NCBI GenBank assembly: GCA_002405995.1
Contig: DHMW01000010.1
Span: forward strand, 14,379-20,399
DNA from: Oscillospiraceae bacterium UBA4632
GTDB taxonomy: Bacteria > Bacillota > Clostridia > Oscillospirales > Oscillospiraceae
Direction: 5' to 3'
Length of the DNA stretch: 6,021 nt
The notes under the pieces are model-generated. The model was not told where the DNA came from and ran no database searches. It saw only the letters and a list, made by a program, of their open reading frames with translations. Of the stretch, positions 1 to 5,672 are shown piece by piece. The position numbers and the translations under genes were made by a program. Within the stretch, counting starts at the first letter, position 1; each line of letters starts with the position of its first letter.

Positions 1-438
1 AAGCCCGACACGCAGATGGAATTTGACCTCGGCCTCGCCGTGCGCGAGGACAGCGAGAACCCCATCTACTACATCCAGTACGCCCACGCGCGCATTTGCA
101 GCCTGCTCAAGGCGCTTGCCGAGGAGGGGCACAGCGCGCCCGCCTGCGCGGATGCCGACCTCTCCATCCTCTCGAGCGATACCGAGCGCGCGCTCATCAA
201 GGAGCTGTCCTCCTTCCCGGAGGAGATCCGCATGGCTGCGCGCGACTATGACCCCAGCTATATCAACCGCTACCTCATGCGCCTCGCCGCGGCGTTCCAC
301 AAGTTCTACAACGCCTGCCGCATCAAGGGCGAGGACGACGCCGTGGCCGCCGCGCGCCTGAAGCTTGCCGAGGCGACGCGCCAGGTGCTTGCAAACGGCC
401 TTCGGGTCATCGGCTGCACCGCGCCGGAGAAGATGTAA
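1..438 (+). CDS. argS: Arginyl-tRNA synthetase, C-terminal part (5' end outside window)
   Basis: This is the last 145 codons of a class I aminoacyl-tRNA synthetase that charges tRNA-Arg with arginine in the cytoplasm. Reading frame 1 is open from the first base and ends at TAA 436-438. The visible start (KPDTQMEFDLGLAVRED) and the following NPIYYIQYAHARICSLL block are the hallmark junction of ArgS: the end of the catalytic part leading into the helical DALR anticodon-binding domain. That domain fills the rest, with the typical ending in which an alpha-helical segment (RYLMRLAAAFHKFYNACRI) precedes a final helix and the GLRVIGCTAPEKM tail. The Rossmann fold with its HIGH motif lies upstream of the window. 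The gene converges on the amino acid ABC operon and shares a hairpin terminator with it. No internal frameshift is seen. Identification is from conserved motifs by eye and is secure. Confidence 0.96.
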   Translation, partial: KPDTQMEFDLGLAVREDSENPIYYIQYAHARICSLLKALAEEGHSAPACADADLSILSSDTERALIKELSSFPEEIRMAARDYDPSYINRYLMRLAAAFHKFYNACRIKGEDDAVAAARLKLAEATRQVLANGLRVIGCTAPEKM

Positions 439-458
439 AAATAAGCATACCGAAGGAA

Positions 459-491
459 AAGGGGCGTCCGGCCGATGGCCGGACGCCCCTT
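459..491. terminator. Perfect 15-bp hairpin between convergent argS and ABC operon; probable bidirectional terminator
   Basis: Bases 459-473 pair perfectly with 477-491 around a three-base GAT loop. Read on the minus strand, the stem is followed by TTTTCCTT, a good U-tract for ending the ABC transporter operon, whose last stop is at 504. Read on the plus strand the stem carries only a weak pyrimidine tail (CCTC), but it lies 20 bases after the argS stop. It therefore probably serves both genes, more efficiently on the minus strand. Confidence 0.85.
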
Positions 492-503
492 CCTCATGGA
501 AAT

Positions 504-1253
504 TTACAGGACCTTGGCGAGGAACGATCTCAGCCGCTCGCTCTGCGGGTGGTCGAAGATGTCCGCCGGCGTGCCCTCCTCGATGATCCTGCCCTCGGAC
601 ATGAACACCACGCGGTCGGCGACCTCGCGGGCAAAGCCCATCTCGTGCGTCACCACGACCATTGTGATGCCGCTTGCGGCAAGGTCGCGCATCAGGTCGA
701 GCACCTCGCCCACCATTTCGGGATCGAGCGCGCTCGTCGGCTCGTCGAAGAGCATGACCTCGGGAGCCATGGCGAGCGCGCGCACGATGGCGATGCGCTG
801 CTTCTGCCCGCCCGAGAGCATCGCGGGGTACTCCTCCGCCTTGTCGGCAAGCCCGATGCGCTCGAGCAGCGACATCGCCTGCATATCCGCCTCCGCCTGT
901 GTTTTGAGCTTGAGCGTCACGGGCGCGAGGGTGATGTTCTGCCTGACCGTCATGTGCGGAAACAGGTTGAAGTGCTGGAACACCATGCCCATCCCGCGGC
1001 GGTGCAGGTCGATGTTCACATGCCTGTCGTTCAGCGCCGTGCCCTTGAAGTAGATCGTGCCGGACGTCGGCGTTTCCAGCAGGTTCAGGCAGCGCAGCAG
1101 CGTCGATTTGCCGCTGCCTGAGGGGCCGATGATCGCCACGACCTCGCCCTGGCTCACGCGCAGGTCGCAGTGGTGCAGCGCGTGGACTGCGCCGTTGTTG
1201 TAATCCTTGCAGACATCCTCCACGCGGATGAGCGTTTTAGTGCTTGTCGCCAC
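504..1253 (-). CDS. Polar amino acid ABC transporter, ATP-binding protein (GlnQ/HisP type)
   Basis: A 249-residue ATPase that powers amino acid import from the cytoplasmic face of the membrane. All nucleotide-binding motifs are intact: Walker A GPSGSGKST (43-51), Q-loop Q93 in the FQHFNLFPHMTV block typical of the amino acid subfamily, signature LSGGQ (146-150), Walker B VMLFDEP (166-172), D-loop SALD, and switch histidine H203 in VVVTHEMGFA. Length matches GlnQ-type proteins (about 240-250). The start chosen is GTG at 1253-1251, because GGAAAGGAGA lies eight bases upstream and no ATG in frame precedes the Walker A. The upstream in-frame extension to 1343 would lie wholly inside the permease gene. 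With the GTG start the gene overlaps the permease end by 17 bases, suggesting translational coupling. The substrate cannot be told from the ATPase, so no gene symbol is given. Confidence 0.95.
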   Translation of the reverse strand: MATSTKTLIRVEDVCKDYNNGAVHALHHCDLRVSQGEVVAIIGPSGSGKSTLLRCLNLLETPTSGTIYFKGTALNDRHVNIDLHRRGMGMVFQHFNLFPHMTVRQNITLAPVTLKLKTQAEADMQAMSLLERIGLADKAEEYPAMLSGGQKQRIAIVRALAMAPEVMLFDEPTSALDPEMVGEVLDLMRDLAASGITMVVVTHEMGFAREVADRVVFMSEGRIIEEGTPADIFDHPQSERLRSFLAKVL

Positions 1254-1980
1254 GGCGCATTCTCCTTTCCAGTGCCTCGATCGCCTTGCCGGCGGGATAC
1301 GTGATGCAGAAATACATCGCCGCCGCCAGCACGTACGGCGCAAGGCCGATATAGGTGGCGGTCGCCACGGTCTTGGCGGCGAACATCAGCTCGACCATGC
1401 CGAGCGTGGAGCAGATGGACGATTCCTTCACCATCGTCACCACCTCGTTGCCGAGCGCGGGCAGCACGTTTTTCACCGCCTGCGGCAGCACCACCAGCTT
1501 CATCGACTGCACGGACGAAAGCCCCAGCGAGCGCGCCGCCTCCGTCTGCCCCACGTCCACCGCGAGGATGCCCGCGCGGAAGATCTCGGCAACGTAGGCT
1601 GAGCTGTTGAGCGCCAGCGCCACAACGCCGGGGATAAAGCGGCTCAGGTCGATAAAGCCGAGGAGCGTGATGCGCGGAATGGTGATCGTGCCGAACAGGC
1701 CGAAGTAGATGATCGACAGCTGCACGAGCAGCGGCGTGGAGCGAAAGACCGCGATATACGCGCCCGAGAGCGTGCTCACGAGCTTGCTGCGGCTCAGGCG
1801 CATGAACGCCAGCAGCAGCGCAGGGATGACCGCCAGCGCCACCGAAACGACCGCCAGCAGCAGCGTGTAGCCCAGCGCCTGCAAAAAATAAACGCCGTAT
1901 TTCGGCAGGAAGGAAAAATTGACGAACGACGCCGGCGACATACCGGCAAACAGTCCGCTCCACCACGAGGCAAAGTCCAT
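1237..1980 (-). CDS. Polar amino acid ABC transporter, permease (HisM/GlnP family)
   Basis: A 247-residue integral membrane subunit that forms the translocation channel as a dimer. Family marks are the hydrophobic span YTLLLAVVSVALAVIPALLLAF (about 38-59, in part), the FRSTPLLVQ block (79-87), YVAEIFRAGI (129-138), and the EAA loop beginning at E147 with its conserved G153 and ending at P166, which docks on the ATPase. A further hydrophobic span near the C-terminus (APYVLAAAMYFCITYPAG) precedes a basic RRMRRGDKH tail. The start ATG at 1980 has AAGGAG nine bases upstream. That site sits within the palindrome GGAGCTCC (1986-1993), which could fold locally. The gene is separated from the binding protein gene by 111 bases containing a strong hairpin, and overlaps the downstream ATPase gene by 17 bases. 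One permease gene only, so a homodimer is likely. Confidence 0.95.
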   Translation of the reverse strand: MDFASWWSGLFAGMSPASFVNFSFLPKYGVYFLQALGYTLLLAVVSVALAVIPALLLAFMRLSRSKLVSTLSGAYIAVFRSTPLLVQLSIIYFGLFGTITIPRITLLGFIDLSRFIPGVVALALNSSAYVAEIFRAGILAVDVGQTEAARSLGLSSVQSMKLVVLPQAVKNVLPALGNEVVTMVKESSICSTLGMVELMFAAKTVATATYIGLAPYVLAAAMYFCITYPAGKAIEALERRMRRGDKH

Positions 1981-2015
1981 GGGCAGGAGCTCCTTTCATA
2001 TTTGGTCGGAGGGTC

Positions 2016-2053
2016 GCCAAAGAGCAAAGCCGGAAGGGGCTTTGCTCTTTGGC
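2016..2053 (-). terminator. Strong intercistronic hairpin between binding protein and permease genes (attenuator or mRNA stabiliser)
   Basis: Bases 2016-2031 pair perfectly with 2038-2053 (16 bp) around a six-base loop. On the minus strand it begins 39 bases after the binding protein stop (2092) and ends 35 bases before the permease start (1980). There is no U-run beyond the full stem. However, the shorter inner stem (GCAAAGCC/GGCTTTGC) is followed by TCTTT, so it could work as a leaky terminator. Known binding-protein operons use such elements to make far more binding protein than permease. Stabilisation of the upstream message is the alternative. Confidence 0.65.
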
Positions 2054-2091
2054 TATGAGAGATAGTGAGAAGAGAGCAAATTCAAGGGGGC

Positions 2092-2913
2092 TTATGCCGC
2101 GGGTGCATCCGCCGTGACCTCGACGGCGACGCCGCTCAGAGCGTCCGCATCGGCGATGAACTCGTCGATCTTATTCTCGCTCTGCATCTTGGCGATGGCG
2201 GCGTTGATGCCGGGCAGCAGGCCCTTGGGGTCGCCCTTGGCAACGGCGACGCAGTACGGCTCCGCCGTGCCGAGCTCGTCGGAGGCGGCAGCGATCGCGA
2301 GGTCGCTGTTGGAATCGGCATACTCCTGGGCAACGGCGCCGTCGAGCACGATGGCGTCCACCTTGCCGTATGCCAGCTCATTGACAAGGTCCGTCACAAG
2401 GGAAAGGGAAACAAGGCTCGCGCCCTCCATCTGGTCGGTGACGATGCCCTCCTTGGTGGTGGCGGCCTGCGCACCCACGCTCTTGCCGGCAAAGTCGGCG
2501 AGCGTCTGGTACTGGTCGGCGGCGTCAGCCTTGACGAGGATCATCGGGGGGATGTCGGTGTAGTAGGGGTCGGAGAAGTCGGCGGATTCGAGACGCTCGG
2601 GCGTCGCCTCCATGGCGGCCATGACCATGTCGTAGTCGCCCTTGGCAAGAGAGGTCAGCAGATATTCGAACGCCATGTTCTCGACCTGCAGCTCCTTGCC
2701 CATCTCGCCGGCGATGTACTGCGCGGCGGAAACGTCGATGCCGGCATACTGCATATCACCGTTCTCGTCGGCATACATGAACTCGAACGGGGCATAGTCG
2801 GCGGAGGTGCCGAGCACCAGCGTGTTAGTATCCTGCGTGTCGGCCTTCTGCCCGCACGCCATCAGAGAAAGGCTCATACCGAGAGCCATCATCAGTGCAA
2901 GAAACTTTTTCAT
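2092..2913 (-). CDS. Polar amino acid ABC transporter, substrate-binding lipoprotein (SBP_bac_3 family)
   Basis: A 273-residue extracellular binding protein tethered to the membrane by lipid. Residues 1-19 form a signal peptide (MKKF, then a Met/Leu-rich core) ending in the lipobox LMAC with Cys20 as the lipidation site. The mature part has the family-3 pattern: DYAPFEF (39-45), GIDVSAAQYIAGEMG (58-72), the LAKGDYDMVMAAMEATPER block ending in R107 (the arginine that in this family clamps the ligand carboxylate), FSDPYY (113-118), and DAIVLDG with D191, the usual partner of the ligand amino group. This points to an L-alpha-amino acid ligand, but which one cannot be read. The start at 2913 was preferred over an in-frame ATG at 2937, because AAAGGAG lies ten bases before it, the signal peptide starts there, and nothing resembling a ribosome site precedes 2937. 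It is the first gene of the operon. Confidence 0.95.
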   Translation of the reverse strand: MKKFLALMMALGMSLSLMACGQKADTQDTNTLVLGTSADYAPFEFMYADENGDMQYAGIDVSAAQYIAGEMGKELQVENMAFEYLLTSLAKGDYDMVMAAMEATPERLESADFSDPYYTDIPPMILVKADAADQYQTLADFAGKSVGAQAATTKEGIVTDQMEGASLVSLSLVTDLVNELAYGKVDAIVLDGAVAQEYADSNSDLAIAAASDELGTAEPYCVAVAKGDPKGLLPGINAAIAKMQSENKIDEFIADADALSGVAVEVTADAPAA

Positions 2914-2993
2914 GGTTGTGCTGCTCCTTTTATCCATCTGTATAATTTATTGCTTTTGATCGGGTAATCATGCGTTTCAAAAACGATAGCGCA

Positions 2994-3022
2994 AGTATAA
3001 ATGTTTATTTATTCGTTGTCAA
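2994..3022 (-). promoter_or_regulatory. Near-consensus SigA/sigma-70 promoter of the amino acid ABC operon
   Basis: On the minus strand TTGACA (3022-3017) is followed, after exactly 17 bases, by TATACT (2999-2994). The -35 is perfect and the -10 matches five of six consensus positions. Transcription would begin near 2987, giving a leader of about 73 bases before the ATG at 2913. The leader is AT-rich and shows no convincing riboswitch or T-box; a small CGTTT/AAACG hairpin lies at its very 5' end. The high promoter strength suggests control by a repressor or by the downstream hairpin rather than by an activator. Confidence 0.85.
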
Positions 3023-3059
3023 TGGAAAATGATTCAAATATTGAGGCGTTTTTGCTGGT

Positions 3060-3084
3060 CGTTCTGTGAAAAATGCACAGAACG
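3060..3084. repeat. Inverted repeat upstream of the ABC operon promoter (possible operator)
   Basis: CGTTCTGTG at 3060-3068 is exactly mirrored by CACAGAACG at 3076-3084, with a seven-base AT-rich spacer. Its centre lies about 50 bases upstream of the -35 box of the ABC promoter. Neither strand shows a T-run next to it, so a terminator is unlikely. A dimeric regulator site is possible from position and symmetry, but no known operator is recognised. Confidence 0.4.
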
Positions 3085-3091
3085 CAGAAAA

Positions 3092-3108
3092 GCGCCGCGC
3101 AGCGGCAC
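3092..3108 (-). terminator. Small GC-rich hairpin followed by TTTTCT (possible back-up terminator)
   Basis: On the minus strand GTGCCGC (3108-3102) pairs with GCGGCGC (3098-3092) around a TGC loop, with one T-G wobble, and is followed directly by TTTTCT. It lies about 120 bases past the stop of the PAP2 gene, beyond the first terminator hairpin. It could catch read-through before the ABC promoter, or end a short transcript of its own. The 13-base core also occurs at 3240-3252 inside the PAP2 gene, which may be chance in GC-rich DNA. Confidence 0.35.
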
Positions 3109-3173
3109 CAGAACATACGGCTTATTCACAAAAATATACATATCGGCAGCGAGGAAACGAACGGAAAATAGGA

Positions 3174-3207
3174 ATGCCGCAGGTCGCTGCGAGCGAGCCT
3201 GCGGCAT
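3174..3207 (-). terminator. Terminator-like hairpin at the end of the lipid operon
   Basis: ATGCCGCAGG (3174-3183) pairs with CCTGCGGCAT (3198-3207). Inside it, TCGC and GCGA (3184-3187, 3193-3196) add four more pairs after a one-base bulge. On the minus strand it begins 21 bases after the PAP2 stop and is followed by TCCTATTTT, a moderate U-rich tail. On the plus strand four T bases follow, but no plus-strand gene precedes it. It is therefore called as the terminator of the minus-strand lipid operon. Confidence 0.7.
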
Positions 3208-3227
3208 TTTATGCAGTTCGATATCCG

Positions 3228-3923
3228 TTATTCGAGGCTGCCGCGCAGCGGCGCGGAGGCGGTCTGCCGCCCGGGACGCGCGCAGCACAGCCAGTAGCCG
3301 ACCAGGCAGACCGGCAGCGCGGCAAGCACGTCGAGAATAGAGTGCTGCTTCATGAACACCGTGGAGATGCTGATGAAAAACGCCGCAATGCCGGAAGCCG
3401 CGCGCCGCGCGCGCGAGGAAAAGCGCGGGCTGTACCACAGCCCGAGAAACGCCGCCGCCGAGCCGATCACATGCAGCGAGGGGCAGACGTTGGTGTTCGT
3501 GTCGAACACGTAAAAGCCCGCGATGAAGCGCGTGAGCGCGTTGTCGCGCGGGAAAACGGCGGGGCGCAGCTCCTGGCAGTTGGGAAAGAGCAGATAGATC
3601 ACGAGCGAGACGGAATAGGTGAAGATGACGAACCGCATCATCCTGCGGAAGCTCGGCACATCGAAAAAGAAGGTATACGCCAGTGAGCCGATCAGGTAGG
3701 CGAACCAGAGCATGTAGGGGATGAGGAACCATTCGCAGAAGGGGATGAGATCGTCGAGCGCGCAGTGCATGACGTAATAATGCGGTGCGTGGTAGCAGCG
3801 CTCGGCGAATAAAAAGCCAAGCCCGAAGATCGGCCAGAACAGCAGCAGCTTCACATGGGAAAACTCCGGCGTGTTCAGCCTACTGGGGCGGAAGCGCCGG
3901 TAATCTACGCTGGGTGTAAGCAT
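3228..3923 (-). CDS. PAP2-family membrane phosphatase or lipid phosphotransferase
   Basis: A 231-residue membrane protein of the PAP2 superfamily. The catalytic pattern is visible: RP (120-121, remnant of motif 1), CPSLHV with H151 (motif 2), and S187...KQH194SILD198 (motif 3), giving the His-His-Asp set used through a phospho-histidine intermediate. Hydrophobic spans lie near 25-40, 60-86, 97-113, 152-164, 177-190 and 197-213. The canonical motif 1 lysine (K-x6-RP) is replaced by F113, a departure also known in PAP2-fold head-group transferases, so the reaction could be removal of phosphate from a lipid (for example phosphatidic acid) or transfer of a head group. The active site should face outward. 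The ATG at 3923 overlaps the TAA of the glycosyltransferase gene by one base (TAATG). Its ribosome site GGAGG, seven bases upstream, lies in the last codons of that gene, implying coupled translation. Confidence 0.88.
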   Translation of the reverse strand: MLTPSVDYRRFRPSRLNTPEFSHVKLLLFWPIFGLGFLFAERCYHAPHYYVMHCALDDLIPFCEWFLIPYMLWFAYLIGSLAYTFFFDVPSFRRMMRFVIFTYSVSLVIYLLFPNCQELRPAVFPRDNALTRFIAGFYVFDTNTNVCPSLHVIGSAAAFLGLWYSPRFSSRARRAASGIAAFFISISTVFMKQHSILDVLAALPVCLVGYWLCCARPGRQTASAPLRGSLE

Positions 3924-5038
3924 TATGAGACCTCCATGCTCATTTCCGAGAGGATATTTGCCGCCGCGTCGTGCGGCACGGCGGCATCCAGTGCGTCGCC
4001 CATTTTTTCAAGCGTCGGGCCGTCGCTCAGCAGCCTGAGGCTGACGCGCGCGATCTGCGCGGGCGTTTTGCCCGTCACGGCGCCGCCCGAGCGGAGGAAA
4101 AAATCCTTGTTGTATTCCTCGCAGCCCGCCACGGCGTCGATAAAGACCATCGGCAGGCGCATGGACGCCGCCTCGGTCACGCTGATGCCGCCGGGCTTGG
4201 TGAGGTACAGGTCGGCGGAATCCATCAAAAGCGCCATGTTCTTGACATAGGAGCGCACGTGAACGTTTTTCACGCCGCCGAAGCGGCGGGAAAGCCTGCG
4301 GAACAGCCGCTCGTTCGTGCCGCACACGACCGTCAGATCCTGGTCGTCCGGCAGGCTGCGCCCGATGCGGCGCGCAATGCTGAGAATGGGCCCGCAGCCC
4401 ATGCTGCCGCACATCATCACAAGGTGGCGATGCCCGGGCGGGATGCCGAAGGCGCGCTTGGCATCCTCCTTGCGTCCGCCGGGGCGGAACATCTGCCGCA
4501 CGGGGATGCCGCAGGCGCGCATCCGCTCGCCCGTCACGCCGCCGCCGAGAAAGTCGCCGGAGAGCGACGAGGCGGGGATGAAGTAGCGGTCGAGCGCGCT
4601 GTCCTTCACGCTGGGCGAGCAGGTGTAGTCCGTGGCGATAAAGCAGGTCTTGAGGTGCGGCAGGCGCGTTTTCACGACCTCGCTGACCATCAGCGCGGCG
4701 AAAACGTGCGTGCAGATCACGGTGTCGTACCCGCTGCCGGCGATAAACCCGCCGAGCGTTTCCGCGCCCTGCGCCAGATAGCGGTAGAACGCCGAGCCCT
4801 CATGAAACTGCGCGGGGTGCTCCTCCGCCGCGCGGTAGCCCACGCGGAACAGCCCCGGCGCGTGGCGGTAGATGCGCACGTGCCAGTTGGAGATAAAGCG
4901 CGAGACCTCGGGCGAGATGAAGCGCAGCGCGTCCTCCGTGCCGCAGGGAATGCGCTGCGCGGCGCATTCCTCCGCCAGCGCAGCGGCGCAGGAGTTGTGC
5001 CCCTCGCCGGTGTTGCAGCTCAAGATCAAAACCTTCAT
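3923..5038 (-). CDS. GT28-family glycosyltransferase of the MGDG synthase / UgtP type
   Basis: A 371-residue GT-B fold enzyme of the family that transfers glucose or galactose from a UDP-sugar to diacylglycerol at the inner membrane face. The N-terminal MKVLILSCNTGEGHNSCAAAL (in part, 1-15) is the MGDG synthase N-domain signature, with H14 in the GEGHN loop. IATDYTCSP (134-142) is the acceptor-side hinge region. The C-terminal nucleotide-sugar half has MMCGSMGCGPI (208-218), a VVCGTNERL strand (237-245), TKPGGISVTEA (280-290, diphosphate and ribose contacts in this family) and GCEEYN (305-310). Length matches UgtP-like enzymes. The ATG at 5038 has a weak site (AAAGGA, 11 bases away) and follows the preceding stop by 15 bases, so it probably depends on coupling. 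Acceptor and sugar are not determinable by eye; peptidoglycan MurG is excluded by the N-terminal signature. Confidence 0.92.
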   Translation of the reverse strand: MKVLILSCNTGEGHNSCAAALAEECAAQRIPCGTEDALRFISPEVSRFISNWHVRIYRHAPGLFRVGYRAAEEHPAQFHEGSAFYRYLAQGAETLGGFIAGSGYDTVICTHVFAALMVSEVVKTRLPHLKTCFIATDYTCSPSVKDSALDRYFIPASSLSGDFLGGGVTGERMRACGIPVRQMFRPGGRKEDAKRAFGIPPGHRHLVMMCGSMGCGPILSIARRIGRSLPDDQDLTVVCGTNERLFRRLSRRFGGVKNVHVRSYVKNMALLMDSADLYLTKPGGISVTEAASMRLPMVFIDAVAGCEEYNKDFFLRSGGAVTGKTPAQIARVSLRLLSDGPTLEKMGDALDAAVPHDAAANILSEMSMEVS

Positions 5039-5053
5039 GAAAAATCCGATCCT

Positions 5054-5530
5054 TTACTGTTGTTCTTTTTTTCTGCCGCGGCGCTGCTGCGCGGCAAGGA
5101 GCCTTTGCAGCCGCGGCCGGTTGTAGCGCTGGATGATGAGAAACGGCAGGTTGCCCAGCAGAATGTAAACGGCGGCCATCACTGCGCCGCCCGCCCCGGG
5201 CCAGAGGCGCAGGGCGTAAAAGCCGAGCAGGATAAGGGCAAAGTGCGTGAACTCGGCAACGCACGTCTCCTCGATCATGCGCGGCAGCTGCGCGCGGAAG
5301 TCGCCCTCCAGCCTTTTGGCGGGGATGAGCTTCGGGACGATCCTGCTCATATCGGGGACCCTGTCCTGCCATTCGTGCACGCGCAGAAGGCGGTAGAGCT
5401 TCGCCTCCCACGGCGCACAGCGGAAGGGAAACCGGTCGCCGCGGAACCAGCGCTTGGGCAGCAGCCGCCCAAGAAAAAACGACGCAATACCCAGCGCCGC
5501 ATAGTAGACGCAGCAGCGCCAAAAGCCCAT
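5054..5530 (-). CDS. CrtO-like membrane protein (glycosyl-4,4'-diaponeurosporenoate acyltransferase family)
   Basis: A 158-residue membrane protein. Segments resemble the family named after staphylococcal CrtO, which acylates the sugar of a carotenoid glycoside: LGRLLPKRWF (20-29) after a first hydrophobic span (8-24), FPF plus WE (34-42), VPDMSRIVPKLIP (58-70), the ETCVAEFTH block (88-96), a second hydrophobic span (about 97-110), and the closing GNLPFLIIQRYNRPRL (126-141) after a third. Conserved His/Glu/Arg in ETCVAE-x2-H and QRYNRPR are candidates for catalysis. The tail is highly basic (RRGRKKEQQ). The start at 5530 has GGAGG eight bases before it. A longer in-frame start at 5605 has no ribosome site and would precede the predicted transcription start. 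It heads an operon with the GT28 and PAP2 genes and no carotenoid genes, so a glycolipid substrate is more likely. Family recognition is from memory. Confidence 0.8.
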   Translation of the reverse strand: MGFWRCCVYYAALGIASFFLGRLLPKRWFRGDRFPFRCAPWEAKLYRLLRVHEWQDRVPDMSRIVPKLIPAKRLEGDFRAQLPRMIEETCVAEFTHFALILLGFYALRLWPGAGGAVMAAVYILLGNLPFLIIQRYNRPRLQRLLAAQQRRGRKKEQQ

Positions 5531-5553
5531 AGTACCCCTCCGTATGCGGTCAT

Positions 5554-5584
5554 CCCGCGCGGCTGCCGCCGCAGCATGCGCGGG
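5554..5584 (-). promoter_or_regulatory. GC-rich leader hairpin ahead of the lipid operon
   Basis: CCCGCGC (5554-5560) pairs with GCGCGGG (5578-5584), and inside it GCTGC (5562-5566) pairs with GCAGC (5571-5575) around a four-base loop: twelve GC-dominated pairs interrupted only by small unpaired bases. In the minus-strand message it lies in the predicted leader and ends about 11 bases before the GGAGG ribosome site of the first gene. There is no T-run after it, so it is not an intrinsic terminator. It may protect the 5' end or tune translation. Confidence 0.5.
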
Positions 5585-5595
5585 CCAGTCCGCAT

Positions 5596-5604
5596 AGTAT
5601 AGCA
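5596..5604 (-). promoter_or_regulatory. Extended -10 promoter of the lipid operon
   Basis: The minus strand shows TGCTATACT (5604-5596): a TATACT -10 box preceded by the TG of an extended -10 element. The hexamer 17 bases upstream is AT-rich but a poor -35, which extended -10 promoters can tolerate. Transcription would start near 5589, giving a leader of about 58 bases before the ATG at 5530. A weaker alternative pairs TTGCCA (5649-5644) with TAATAA 17 bases on. Confidence 0.55.
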
Positions 5605-5672
5605 TACCCGGAGACGGAAATTATTAAAAATCTGAGAACTTCTTGGCAAAACATAAAAATTGTGCAAAGAAA

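Larger units (their letters stand above)
2914..3227. other. Intergenic region of 314 bases between the lipid operon and the ABC operon
   Basis: No credible coding sequence is present. The region is richer in A and T than its surroundings. Read in the minus direction it holds the lipid operon terminator (3174-3207), a second small hairpin with a T-tail (3092-3108), a 9-bp inverted repeat (3060-3084), the ABC operon promoter (2994-3022) and its leader. A 103-residue plus-strand reading frame crossing it (3029-3340) has no ribosome site and an Arg/Ala/Ser-rich composition typical of an antisense shadow. Confidence 0.8.

Noticed and set aside
475..1121. Two long plus-strand frames opposite the ATPase gene
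   Set aside because: They mirror the ATPase coding sequence, have no family motifs, and one starts inside the terminator hairpin.
1154..2020. 288-codon minus-strand frame overlapping the permease
   Set aside because: Out of frame with both the permease and ATPase, which carry all the conserved motifs; its product is a low-complexity Ala/Arg/Gly-rich shadow.
2065..2967. 300-codon open frame on the plus strand opposite the binding protein gene
   Set aside because: Antisense shadow with Gly/Val/His-rich composition. The opposite strand encodes a complete lipoprotein with promoter and ribosome site.
2914..2987. Possible riboswitch or T-box in the leader of the amino acid ABC operon
   Set aside because: The leader is only about 73 bases, AT-rich, with just a weak five-pair hairpin and no T-box sequence or terminator/antiterminator pair.
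3971..5602. 543-codon open frame on the plus strand opposite the glycosyltransferase and CrtO-like genes
   Set aside because: It is antisense to two genes with clear family motifs, is rich in Ala/Arg/His, has no recognisable domain and no convincing ribosome site. GC-rich codon bias explains its length.
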